Source: Polyangiaceae bacterium
GTDB lineage: Bacteria > Myxococcota > Polyangia > Polyangiales > Polyangiaceae
Assembly (NCBI GenBank): GCA_025936205.1
Contig: JAICTU010000521.1
Coordinates: forward strand, 1-6,117
Direction: 5' to 3'
DNA length: 6,117 bases
Shown here one piece after another: positions 1 to 6,117 of the stretch; the first letter of the stretch is position 1; every line of letters begins with the position of its first letter. Below the pieces are notes generated by a model. It did no database searches. It saw only the letters and a list, made by a program, of their open reading frames with translations, and was not told the origin of the DNA. The position numbers and the translations under genes were made by a program.

Positions 1-2769
1 CGGGCTGCCGGGCGCGGCGACGTGGTCGGCGCCGCGCTGGTCGGCAGTGCGCGCGCGCTCGGCATACTCCTTGGCCTGTAGCGAGGTGCCGGCGTGGCGC
101 AGGACCTCGGCGCGCCAGCGGTCATGGCGCGCCGCCATCTTGCCTTCCAGGCGCTGATCGAACAGATCCAGGTCGTCGAGCGTGGCGCGCGGCTGCAGGG
201 TGCCGTGGGAGGATTGCTCCAGGAACTCGAAGAAGATCTCGGCGGCCTGGTCCGCGCAGTGCGCGCTGAGCAGGTTGACCACGCGCTGGCGCACCACGCG
301 GTGGGTGCCGACCAGGGGGTGATGTTCGAGCGCGCGCGCCGCTGCCTGGAAGATGCTGTCGGCATCGGGGCGGCTCTGAAGGCCCGAGAGCAGGTGCTCC
401 TGTAGCAGCGCGTGCGGCCAGGTGTAGCGCTCGGAGCCGCGCGGCAGAATGATTTCCGCTCGCCGCAGCGCATCGATGCAAGGAGTGGGGGCCAGGCCCA
501 GGTCGGCGAGCAGCGCCATGATCACGATCACGCGCATGTCGATGCCGAGCGTGGCGACGGCGTAGGCGGCGAGCTGCTCGGCTTCACCCAGCGAAGCGAG
601 CCGGGCATCCCACAGGTCGGCCGTGGTCTGGGGCCGCACGGCGAGCACTTCGCGCGGGACGCGATACGCGCCCGCAGCGAATTGCAGGTCGCCGGCGTGC
701 GCCCAAGCGTGCAGCTGCTGCAGGGCGAACAGGGGGAAGCCCCGGCTGCGGCGCGCGGCCTCCAGCACGGCTTCGTCGTCTAGCGGCAGCGAGGCGCGCA
801 GCAGGGAGCAGGTGTCCTCGCGGTTCATGGGCAGCACTTGCAGCACCTCGCCGTCGAGCGCGCTGCGCAGCAGGCGCAGCGCATTGGCGATGGGGCTCGC
901 CAGCTGCACGTCCTCGGTGCGCACCGTGGCGACCATGAAGATGGGCTGATCTTGCTCCGTCTCGTGGATGCGCAGCAGGCCGTCGACCACCATCTCGGAG
1001 GCGTTGTGCAGGTCGTCCAGGAAGAACAGCAGCGGCCGGCCGTTGGCGATCTTGCGGATCGTGAAGCGCGTGATCTGGCGGCGAACGCCCGGCGAATCGA
1101 CGCGGAAGCGCACTCCCGTCGGGCCGACGACGTGCTCGGCCCCGGGCGGCGTGGGGCGCAGCCACTCGGCGGCGCCCGCGATCCAGGCGCGCAGCTCGGC
1201 GTCATGATCGCTGGCGCCCCAGCGCGCGATCAGCGACTCTTCGATCGTCGCCCGGTCCACGCGCTCGAAGTTGAAGTACTGCACCACGGCCCCGAGCATG
1301 CCGTTGGAGGCGCCGCGCAGCCGCGTATAGCGCACGGGCAGGGGCACCATGCGGCCTTCTTCGTGCACGGCTGTGCACAGCCACTCGGCGATCCGGCTCT
1401 TGCCCACACCGGCGGGCCCCAGCAGCAGCACCAGACGGTGCGGTGGGCCTTCGCCGTTGGCCACCTGGCGCGCGATCTGCAGCAGGCGCGTGCGGATGTC
1501 TTGCCGCCCCACGAGCGGCGAGGGACGGATGCTGAGCAGCCCAGTGGGGCGCTCCGAGACGGCGCGCAGACGCCGGGGGGGACGATTGCTGGGCTTGCGC
1601 GGCCCCTGCGCGCTCGTCTCCAGCTCGGGCAATTCCCAGGTGCTGGGCGGCAGTGGCCACTGCGGCGCGAGCACCTTCCAGGCGCGGCGCGCCTCCGCGG
1701 CGAACTCGAAGCGAGCCCAGGGGCGCTTGGCCAGCAGACGCCGCACGAACTGCACCACCGGCGGAGGTACCTCGATCGACGGCACCAGCTGCGGCGGCTC
1801 GTCGAAGGCGTGCTGATGCAACAGCTCCTTCGTGTCGCCCGCGAACGGAGCTCGCCCGCTGAGCAGGCGAAACAGCAGGCAGCCGAGGGCATACAGATCC
1901 GTCGCGCCGCACACGTGGTGCATCTCGTGCTTGATCTGTTCGGGAGCCATGTAACCGGGCGTGCCGGCTCCGGCGTGCGGCAAGAATTCCATGGCCTTGG
2001 TGCCGTCGAGCCGCTCGTCGTGCGGATCCTCTTTCAGCCAGGCCAGGCCCAAGTCCAAAATGTGCACGCGCGGCGGGCGCCGCGGGCGTGCCTCGACGAT
2101 CACGTTCGAGGGCTTGAGGTCCCCGTGGATCACGCGCCGGGCGTGTGCGTGCGCGAGCGCGTCGAGGATCTGATCGACGATGGACCAGATCACGGGGTAG
2201 CTGAGCTGCACGTGCCCGAGATCGTGCAGCGACGCTCCAGTGACGAACTCCATCACCAGATACGGCGAGCCGCCGAGCAACTGCCCGAAGTCGGTCGCGT
2301 GCACGATGCCCGGATGATCGAGCGTGGCGAGCGCGCGCGCCTCCTTGTAAAACCAGGCCAGGTAGTCGCGAGTGGAGGAGCCCTCCGGGACCGTGACCTG
2401 CTTCAGCGCAACGTCGACGTTGCGATGGCGATCGTAGCAGCGATAGACGATGCCCATGCCGCCTTCACCGAGGACGCTGCGCACCTCATAGCGCTCGGCG
2501 ATGCAATCGCCGACCACGATGCGATCGACCGGCGCCGGCGCGCGCGATGCCTCGCGCGCGTGCGACTCGGAGCCCCGACTCGCCGCCGGGGAGGGGGAAC
2601 CCAGGGCAGGCGAATCGTGGCCTGGCGACGCGGCGGCCCGACGAGGGCTGTCGCCGCTCGCATTGCGCGCGGCGCGCGGAAGCGGCGGGTCTGCCTGGAC
2701 AGCCGTGGGCGCCGAGCTTCTCGAGCCTGCGTGCGAAGCGGGTTGGGGATGTGAGCCCCCGGGGTTCAT
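1..2769 (-). CDS. Ser/Thr protein kinase fused to a STAND/AAA-type ATPase (PknK-like), 3' end outside window
   Basis: Frame stays open for 923 codons from the ATG at 2769 to the left edge; no stop is seen. Residues 1-83 are a Pro/Ala/Ser-rich tail. A Hanks-type kinase domain spans about 94-365: glycine loop GEGGMG at 101-106, VALK lysine K123, likely helix-C E143, catalytic loop HGDLKPSN with D217 and N222, DLG at 239-241 in place of DFG, and GTPGYMAPEQ at 269-278. After a linker, an ATPase domain starts near 418 with PLVGR, a Walker A GPAGVGKS at 451-458, a Walker B run LLFFLDD at 580-586, and VATVRTED near 612. GFPLFAL near 677-683 fits the lid region of STAND ATPases. Such proteins usually continue into TPR-like repeats, which would lie beyond the edge. 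The HRD arginine is Gly216, so it is a non-RD kinase. Role inferred: cytoplasmic phosphorylation signalling controlled by the nucleotide switch. No strong ribosome binding site precedes the ATG, so the exact start is less sure than the gene. Confidence 0.93.
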   Translation of the reverse strand, partial: MNPGGSHPQPASHAGSRSSAPTAVQADPPLPRAARNASGDSPRRAAASPGHDSPALGSPSPAASRGSESHAREASRAPAPVDRIVVGDCIAERYEVRSVLGEGGMGIVYRCYDRHRNVDVALKQVTVPEGSSTRDYLAWFYKEARALATLDHPGIVHATDFGQLLGGSPYLVMEFVTGASLHDLGHVQLSYPVIWSIVDQILDALAHAHARRVIHGDLKPSNVIVEARPRRPPRVHILDLGLAWLKEDPHDERLDGTKAMEFLPHAGAGTPGYMAPEQIKHEMHHVCGATDLYALGCLLFRLLSGRAPFAGDTKELLHQHAFDEPPQLVPSIEVPPPVVQFVRRLLAKRPWARFEFAAEARRAWKVLAPQWPLPPSTWELPELETSAQGPRKPSNRPPRRLRAVSERPTGLLSIRPSPLVGRQDIRTRLLQIARQVANGEGPPHRLVLLLGPAGVGKSRIAEWLCTAVHEEGRMVPLPVRYTRLRGASNGMLGAVVQYFNFERVDRATIEESLIARWGASDHDAELRAWIAGAAEWLRPTPPGAEHVVGPTGVRFRVDSPGVRRQITRFTIRKIANGRPLLFFLDDLHNASEMVVDGLLRIHETEQDQPIFMVATVRTEDVQLASPIANALRLLRSALDGEVLQVLPMNREDTCSLLRASLPLDDEAVLEAARRSRGFPLFALQQLHAWAHAGDLQFAAGAYRVPREVLAVRPQTTADLWDARLASLGEAEQLAAYAVATLGIDMRVIVIMALLADLGLAPTPCIDALRRAEIILPRGSERYTWPHALLQEHLLSGLQSRPDADSIFQAAARALEHHPLVGTHRVVRQRVVNLLSAHCADQAAEIFFEFLEQSSHGTLQPRATLDDLDLFDQRLEGKMAARHDRWRAEVLRHAGTSLQAKEYAERARTADQRGADHVAAPGSP

Positions 2770-2886
2770 CGCCGCGGAGTCTAGTCGCGCCGTTGTTCCC
2801 GTCGAGGCATACCGCGCAGAATTCGCGCGCCTTCGACTCGCCGCCGGGGCTGGAATGCCGGTGCGCGTCAGGCGTACCGTTTTGCT
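2770..2886. other. Gap between redoxin and kinase genes
   Basis: 117 bases separate the redoxin stop from the kinase ATG. I see no stem-loop followed by a T-run on the minus strand, so there is no sign of a simple intrinsic terminator. The kinase could be read through from pssA and the redoxin gene, or have its own promoter. The only hexamer worth noting is a minus-strand TAGACT (4 of 6 to the -10 consensus) about 10 bases before the ATG, with no good -35. The kinase frame is also open through this gap, so an upstream non-ATG start cannot be fully excluded. Confidence 0.5.
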
Positions 2887-3744
2887 TCAGCCGTGCTTCG
2901 CCGCGTTGGCACGCCGAGCCGCGTCCACCGCTTGTTTGAGGCTGCCTGGGTTGTATCCCACGAAGATCCTTCCCATCACGTCGATCACCGGGATGCTGGA
3001 GCCGGCGCGGTTGGAACGCGCGAGCTTCTCCTGCATCTCGGCCTGGGCCGAGCGGCTCTCTTCGATGTTCTTCTTCGTGACACTCACACCCAGCGACTCG
3101 AGGTAGCGCTGAGCGTCGTGGCAGGGCTTGCACCAGTCTGCGCCATAAATGATCGCACTGACCGCGCCATTGCTGCCGGCCAGCTGCGCATCGGCGGCCG
3201 CGTTGGCAGAGCCTGTGTTGGCAGAGCCCGCTGCGCCCTCGGGCGAGGCTGCCTTGTTGACGCCTGGCGCGAGCGCCTCCATGCGCGTCTTGCGCAGATC
3301 GGCGCCAAGCTTCTCCCACTCACTGCGCGGCAGCGTGCTCACCGCGTAGGTCCCATCGGGACGTTTCACCGTGAGATCCGCGACGTACACGCTGGCGCCG
3401 GAACCCTCTGCCTGGTCCGTGGGCACCACGCGCACGCGCGAGCGTCGATCTTCCGGCACTTTGCTGATCGATTCCTCGACGTGAAAGTCACCGTCTTCGC
3501 TGATCCAGGTGAGCAGCAGATTCGGTGTCTCGTCGCTGACCTTCAGACCCGGCAGCGCCTCTGCAGGAGCGGCGCTCAGCTGTGCCGATGCCGCCGCGCC
3601 GGGCGTGGCATTGCCACGACAACCTAGCGCCGCAGCGCTGAAGTACACACCGGTGAGCAGCAACACCGCGCTGCGCGAGAGCAACACCGCGCTGCGCGGG
3701 AGCAACACCGCGCTGCGCGGGAGCAACACCGCGCTGCGCGACAT
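2887..3744 (-). CDS. Probable lipoprotein with C-terminal glutaredoxin/thioredoxin-like domain
   Basis: 285 residues from the ATG at 3744. I chose this start because it overlaps the pssA stop (TGATG) and leads straight into a signal sequence; an upstream ATG at 3897 in the same frame would overlap pssA by about 150 bases and bury the signal. Residues 2-29 are four copies of a heptad ending SAVLL, followed by a hydrophobic stretch and a lipobox-like AALGC with Cys42, so export and lipidation are likely. Residues about 66-160 form a domain I do not recognise. An Ala/Ser/Gly linker covers about 165-195. From 196 on, the protein looks like a glutaredoxin/NrdH-type fold: a beta strand, WCKPC with C205 and C208, a helix, then SIPVIDV with the likely cis-proline P252, and a closing helix. 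Inferred role: thiol-disulfide exchange at the envelope, substrate unknown. A two-cysteine active site fits a reductase or an oxidase equally well. Confidence 0.9.
   Translation of the reverse strand: MSRSAVLLPRSAVLLPRSAVLLSRSAVLLLTGVYFSAAALGCRGNATPGAAASAQLSAAPAEALPGLKVSDETPNLLLTWISEDGDFHVEESISKVPEDRRSRVRVVPTDQAEGSGASVYVADLTVKRPDGTYAVSTLPRSEWEKLGADLRKTRMEALAPGVNKAASPEGAAGSANTGSANAAADAQLAGSNGAVSAIIYGADWCKPCHDAQRYLESLGVSVTKKNIEESRSAQAEMQEKLARSNRAGSSIPVIDVMGRIFVGYNPGSLKQAVDAARRANAAKHG
3202..3228 (-). repeat. Short 15-base-period direct repeat in redoxin linker
   Basis: The 12-mer GTTGGCAGAGCC occurs at 3202-3213 and again at 3217-3228, a period of 15 bases or five codons. On the coding strand it gives GSANT then GSANA within the Ala/Ser/Gly linker before the redoxin domain (residues about 173-182). 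It is in frame and looks like a small linker duplication. Confidence 0.8.
3659..3742 (-). repeat. Four tandem 21-base repeats in the signal-peptide coding region
   Basis: Four contiguous units at 3659-3679, 3680-3700, 3701-3721 and 3722-3742. The first 19 plus-strand bases of each unit are identical; only the last two differ (AG, GG, GG, AC). Each unit is seven codons, so gain or loss of a unit keeps the frame. On the coding strand they give a heptad (S or P)-R-S-A-V-L-L four times, residues 2-29 of the redoxin lipoprotein, just before the hydrophobic core and lipobox Cys42. The near identity points to recent expansion by slippage or unequal recombination, and copy number may vary between strains. 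Confidence 0.97.
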
Positions 3745-3746
3745 CA
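3742..3746 (-). promoter_or_regulatory. TGATG stop-start overlap coupling pssA and the redoxin gene
   Basis: On the minus strand the pssA stop TGA (3746-3744) shares its A with the ATG (3744-3742) of the redoxin gene. This arrangement is a well-known setting for translational coupling by ribosome re-initiation. Only a weak AGGG lies three bases before the ATG, which fits reliance on coupling. Confidence 0.75.
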
Positions 3747-4631
3747 ACCCTGGGGCGCCGGCTTCGAGTCCCGGGGAGCGTCTTGCTCCAGGCTGCTCGC
3801 CGCGCTGATCTGCTCGGGCGGACGCCGGCGCAGAAGTTCCGGGAGCGCTCGCAAGGTCTCCACGAGCCCGATCGTCACATACAAACACAGGAGCCATAGA
3901 AGGACGAATTGCGGTCTGCCGAAGCGCCAGAGCACCAGGCTCGGACCGATGCCGAACAATACCAAGAGCGCGCTGCCGGTGTTGAATCGCAGATCCTTGA
4001 AAGAACGAAATCGAAAGCTCGACACCATCAGCAGGCTGAGCGCTATCGTCACGCCGAACAGGGCGAAGGTATAGCGCTCGTGGCTCAGCTCACCGCCGAG
4101 CGCGTGGTTGGCGAGCAGCAGGGAGATCAATATGCCGGAAGCAGGGGGGATCGGCAGGCCTACCGTGTATTTGCTCGGTTTGACCGGCGTGCCTGCCGGG
4201 CTGGAGCTGAGCACGTTGAAGCGTGCCAGGCGAATCGCGCCACACGCGGTGAACAGGAAGGCGACGATCAGACCGGGAACCGGATATCGATACAGCACCC
4301 ACTTGTAGACGAGCAGCGAGGGCGCGACACCAAAGGACACGATGTCAGCGAGCGAGTCCAGCTGCAGGCCGAAGGCGCTTTGAGTCCGCGTCAGCCGCGC
4401 CACGCGACCGTCCAGGAGGTCGAACAACATCGCGAACATCAGCAAGATGGCCGCGCGATAAAAATCGTCGGTCGTGGGGTTGTCCAGCGCCACCACGCGG
4501 ATGGCGTTGAAGCCGCAGAAGATCGACCCGAGGGTGATCATGTTCGGCAGCACGAACAGCGTCTTGTGCAGGTCGACCCGAGTGATGCGCCTGCGGCGCC
4601 GGCGCTGGTTCTGTCGCAGGTGAGGCTCCAC
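3744..4631 (-). CDS. pssA: CDP-diacylglycerol-serine O-phosphatidyltransferase
   Basis: Inner-membrane enzyme that joins CDP-diacylglycerol and L-serine to give phosphatidylserine and CMP, the step before phosphatidylethanolamine. The CDP-alcohol phosphotransferase signature is complete: D71-x2-D74-G75-x2-A78-R79-x8-G88-x3-D92-x3-D96 (numbering from the GTG start), with the acidic residues that bind the metal. The opening TLFVLPNMITLGSIFCGF is typical of bacterial pssA rather than pgsA. About seven or eight hydrophobic segments lie near 28-47, 57-73, 97-114, 118-136, 159-178, 187-206, 218-237 and 241-260. A run of six arginines (10-15) precedes the first, fitting a cytoplasmic N-terminus. The start is uncertain: the frame is open back to an ATG at 4883 (379 residues), with another ATG at 4763, but codons before 4631 include TTA, ATA, AGA and many A/T third positions, unlike the rest. 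I prefer GTG at 4631 (295 residues); TTG at 4643 is also possible. The last 30 residues are a polar tail. Confidence 0.9.
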   Translation of the reverse strand: MEPHLRQNQRRRRRRITRVDLHKTLFVLPNMITLGSIFCGFNAIRVVALDNPTTDDFYRAAILLMFAMLFDLLDGRVARLTRTQSAFGLQLDSLADIVSFGVAPSLLVYKWVLYRYPVPGLIVAFLFTACGAIRLARFNVLSSSPAGTPVKPSKYTVGLPIPPASGILISLLLANHALGGELSHERYTFALFGVTIALSLLMVSSFRFRSFKDLRFNTGSALLVLFGIGPSLVLWRFGRPQFVLLWLLCLYVTIGLVETLRALPELLRRRPPEQISAASSLEQDAPRDSKPAPQG

Positions 4632-4846
4632 GGTATCGAACAAGCTACCCAAATTGACGCGACGAGTCCAGTGTCCAGCTGGCCGACAGGGCCTTGTTAA
4701 CGGGTGGCGTATCCCACCTCGACTGCCACCGGCAAGCGGGAACGGCGGCTGCCCTTTCGACATTCGAACAGGAGATGACCGGGGGGGCTTGTGTGACGGC
4801 TCCAGGGGGCCGGTTTGTTGTCCGGGGGGCTGTCCCATTGCCTGAG

Positions 4847-4852
4847 ATTTTA
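4847..4852 (-). promoter_or_regulatory. Possible -10 element reading toward pssA
   Basis: The minus strand reads TAAAAT here, matching five of six bases of the sigma-70 -10 consensus and standing out in GC-rich surroundings. The matching -35 position has no good hexamer. If used, it would give a 5' leader of about 200 bases before the preferred pssA start. Confidence 0.25.
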
Positions 4853-4919
4853 AAGCGCATGTCTTTCTCCTCTGCAGCTTCATCGTTGGCGGACTCTTCC
4901 TGTGCCGAACTGCTCGCTT

Positions 4920-4923
4920 GGAG
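4920..4923 (+). promoter_or_regulatory. Ribosome binding site of the LysM gene
   Basis: GGAG lies seven bases before the ATG at 4931, a good Shine-Dalgarno spacing. It supports this start, which also opens directly into a signal peptide. Confidence 0.7.
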
Positions 4924-4930
4924 ACGCCGC

Positions 4931-6117
4931 ATGCGGCGCCTTCCGAGCTGGAGCCTGGTCTCTATTTCGCTCCTGGTGTCCTCCGCGGGCCTTTCCCAGA
5001 CGTCGGACGAGGGCGGTACCGACACGGCGGGCGCGCCGCCCCCCGCACAGCCCGAGAATCCAGCCGCGCCGCCTCCGGCGCCAGGACCCGCCGCGGGCCC
5101 CTACGGGCCCATGTTTTTGCCGGCGCCCGGAGCCAACATCGATGGGCACCTGGAATCGAGCTCTCAATCCAAGAGCGACATCTATGCGCCCGATACCTTT
5201 GATCTGAAGAACACGTCGCAGAGCGCGCCCACCTTGCGCGGCGACCCCAACAACCTCGGCGTGCTCAACGTCGACACCGCCGCCGGCGCGGGCGAGACGA
5301 AGTCGCTGCAGATCGTGCGCAAGGGCGACACGCTCTGGGGCATCTGCGGCGAGCAGCTGGGCGACTCGCGGCTCTGGCCGCGGGTCTGGGCGCTCAACCC
5401 ACAGCTGCAGAACCCGCACTGGATCTATCCGGGAGATCAGCTGCGCCTGCGCCCCGGGCAGGCCGCCGATGGGCTGCAGGTCAACAATGCCGTGGGCGGC
5501 ATCCGCGGCGGCACGCTGGGCGTGGGCACGGTCGGGCGGACCGCGTCGGTCCCCCCGGAGACGGTCTTTCTGCGCGAGCTCGGCTACATCGACGATCCGG
5601 ATCAGGAAGTCTGGGGCCAGGTCGTGGGCGCGCGCGAAGAGCAGCAGCTCTTGAGCGATAGCAACCGCGTGTACATGATTTTGAGACCGGGCGCGCAGGT
5701 GCAGATCGGGCAGCTGATGACGGTGTTCGAGGACAGTCGCGAGCCGCCCACGCCGAACGGGGCTCGCCGACCCCCCGGCAAGATCGTGGCATTCAAGGGC
5801 ACGATCAAGATCGAGACCTGGGACGCCCAGAATCGCGTGGCTCGCGGCGAGGTGATCGAGTCGCTCGACGCGATCGAGCGCGGCGCGAAGGTGGGGCCCG
5901 TCGGCAGGCGTTATTACGTTGTGCCGCCGGCTGCCAGCCAGGTGGATGTAGAAGCCCGCATCCTGACCAGCCTCTACCCGCACGTGATCATGGGGCGCGA
6001 TCAGGTGGTGTTCATCGACCGTGGAGCCAACGACGGCCTGAAGCCGGGCAATCGCCTGTTCGTCGTGCGCCGCGGGGATGCCTGGCGCCGCACCCTGGAG
6101 ACGGCATCGATGATGGC
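4931..6117 (+). CDS. Exported LysM-domain protein, probable peptidoglycan binding, 3' end outside window
   Basis: 395 codons are visible from the ATG at 4931; no stop appears before the right edge. Residues 1 to about 22 form a Sec-type signal peptide: two arginines, then a hydrophobic Ser/Leu/Val stretch ending near SSAGLSQ. There is no lipobox cysteine. A Pro/Ala/Gly-rich linker follows to about residue 60. A single LysM domain spans about 127-173: QIVRKGDTLWGIC, then LWPRVWALNPQ and YPGDQLRL, with the expected GDTLW opening and PGDQL close. LysM folds bind N-acetylglucosamine-containing glycans, here most likely peptidoglycan. The region from about 200 to 350 is unrecognised beta-rich sequence. 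Around 359-380, VVFIDRG followed by G369-LKPG-NRLFVVRRG resembles the C-terminal fold of FlgT-like proteins; this is a motif impression only. Third codon positions are strongly G/C, as expected for a real gene. Likely periplasmic or envelope structural role; divergent from pssA. Confidence 0.92.
   Translation, partial: MRRLPSWSLVSISLLVSSAGLSQTSDEGGTDTAGAPPPAQPENPAAPPPAPGPAAGPYGPMFLPAPGANIDGHLESSSQSKSDIYAPDTFDLKNTSQSAPTLRGDPNNLGVLNVDTAAGAGETKSLQIVRKGDTLWGICGEQLGDSRLWPRVWALNPQLQNPHWIYPGDQLRLRPGQAADGLQVNNAVGGIRGGTLGVGTVGRTASVPPETVFLRELGYIDDPDQEVWGQVVGAREEQQLLSDSNRVYMILRPGAQVQIGQLMTVFEDSREPPTPNGARRPPGKIVAFKGTIKIETWDAQNRVARGEVIESLDAIERGAKVGPVGRRYYVVPPAASQVDVEARILTSLYPHVIMGRDQVVFIDRGANDGLKPGNRLFVVRRGDAWRRTLETASMM

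Larger units (their letters stand above)
4632..4930. promoter_or_regulatory. Divergent intergenic region between pssA and the LysM gene
   Basis: About 300 bases separate two divergently read genes, so promoters for both should lie here. Third-position composition shows no clear coding signal on either strand. It holds an A/T pocket at 4846-4854 in otherwise GC-rich sequence, G-runs on the plus strand at 4781-4787, 4805-4809 and 4824-4829, and a minus-strand ORF (4645-4860) preceded by a strong ribosome binding site. I find no convincing paired -35 and -10 for the rightward gene. A weak leftward candidate is TTGCCG then GATACG with a 16-base spacer, at about 4708-4735. Confidence 0.55.

Noticed and set aside
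838..2754. Long plus-strand open frame of 638 codons
   Set aside because: It lies entirely opposite the kinase-ATPase gene, whose domains and motifs are unambiguous. The product is rich in Arg/Ala/Gln/His with no recognisable domain, the usual look of an antisense frame in high-GC DNA.
2811..2831. Palindrome-like site around GAATTC in the gap before the kinase
   Set aside because: Only the central six bases are truly symmetric; the GC-rich flanks pair only with a one-base shift, so I do not call an operator or terminator.
2486..3319. Minus-strand open frame of 277 codons across the redoxin-kinase gap
   Set aside because: It overlaps both the redoxin domain and the kinase N-terminus in a different frame. 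Its sequence is Arg/Gly-rich without motifs.
3659..3742. CRISPR-like array
   Set aside because: The 21-base units are contiguous with no spacers and are in frame inside a coding sequence, so this is a coding tandem repeat.
3745..3897. Longer redoxin start at the ATG at 3897
   Set aside because: It would add 51 residues inside the pssA 3' end and place the signal sequence internally. The coupled ATG at 3744 explains both the signal peptide and the junction.
3909..4700. Plus-strand open frame of 263 codons opposite pssA
   Set aside because: The minus strand carries the full CDP-alcohol phosphotransferase signature and membrane segments. The antisense product is Gln/Glu/Arg/His-rich with no domain.
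4880..5983. Minus-strand open frame of 367 codons opposite the LysM gene
   Set aside because: The plus strand has a signal peptide, a ribosome binding site and a clear LysM domain. The antisense product has no motif and is Arg/Ala/His-rich.

Overview
The window is GC-rich DNA from a single bacterial chromosome. The gene content is a large Ser/Thr kinase fused to a STAND/AAA-type ATPase, a lipoprotein redoxin with alanine/serine-rich linkers, and a LysM envelope protein with a Pro/Ala-rich linker. Together with strong G/C preference at third codon positions, this suggests a myxobacterium or relative (Myxococcota, perhaps Polyangia). That placement is inferred from style and gene families, not from a marker gene.

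Layout. Three genes run leftward on the minus strand from a divergent intergenic region at about 4632-4930. The first is pssA (CDP-diacylglycerol-serine O-phosphatidyltransferase, 3744-4631). The second is a secreted or lipid-anchored glutaredoxin/thioredoxin-like protein (2887-3744), whose ATG overlaps the pssA stop as TGATG. The third, after a 117-base gap, is a long kinase-ATPase gene (1-2769) whose 3' end lies beyond the left edge. To the right, a LysM-domain envelope protein gene runs on the plus strand from 4931 and is cut by the right edge. The two edge genes, the largest in the window, have no stop codon inside it.

How they may work together. pssA makes phosphatidylserine at the inner membrane, the precursor of phosphatidylethanolamine. 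The redoxin is probably exported by a lipoprotein signal and acts on thiols or disulfides in the periplasm. The LysM protein probably binds peptidoglycan. The kinase-ATPase is a signalling protein of the PknK-like kind. The common theme is the cell envelope plus a signalling kinase; only the pssA-redoxin pair shows sequence evidence of coupled expression.

The most unusual element is a set of four nearly perfect 21-base tandem repeats covering codons 1-29 of the redoxin gene, so the front of its signal peptide is four copies of a heptad. Other points of note are an HGD motif replacing HRD in the kinase and a short ORF with a very good ribosome binding site upstream of pssA. No CRISPR array, RNA gene, insertion sequence or clear defence system is visible.
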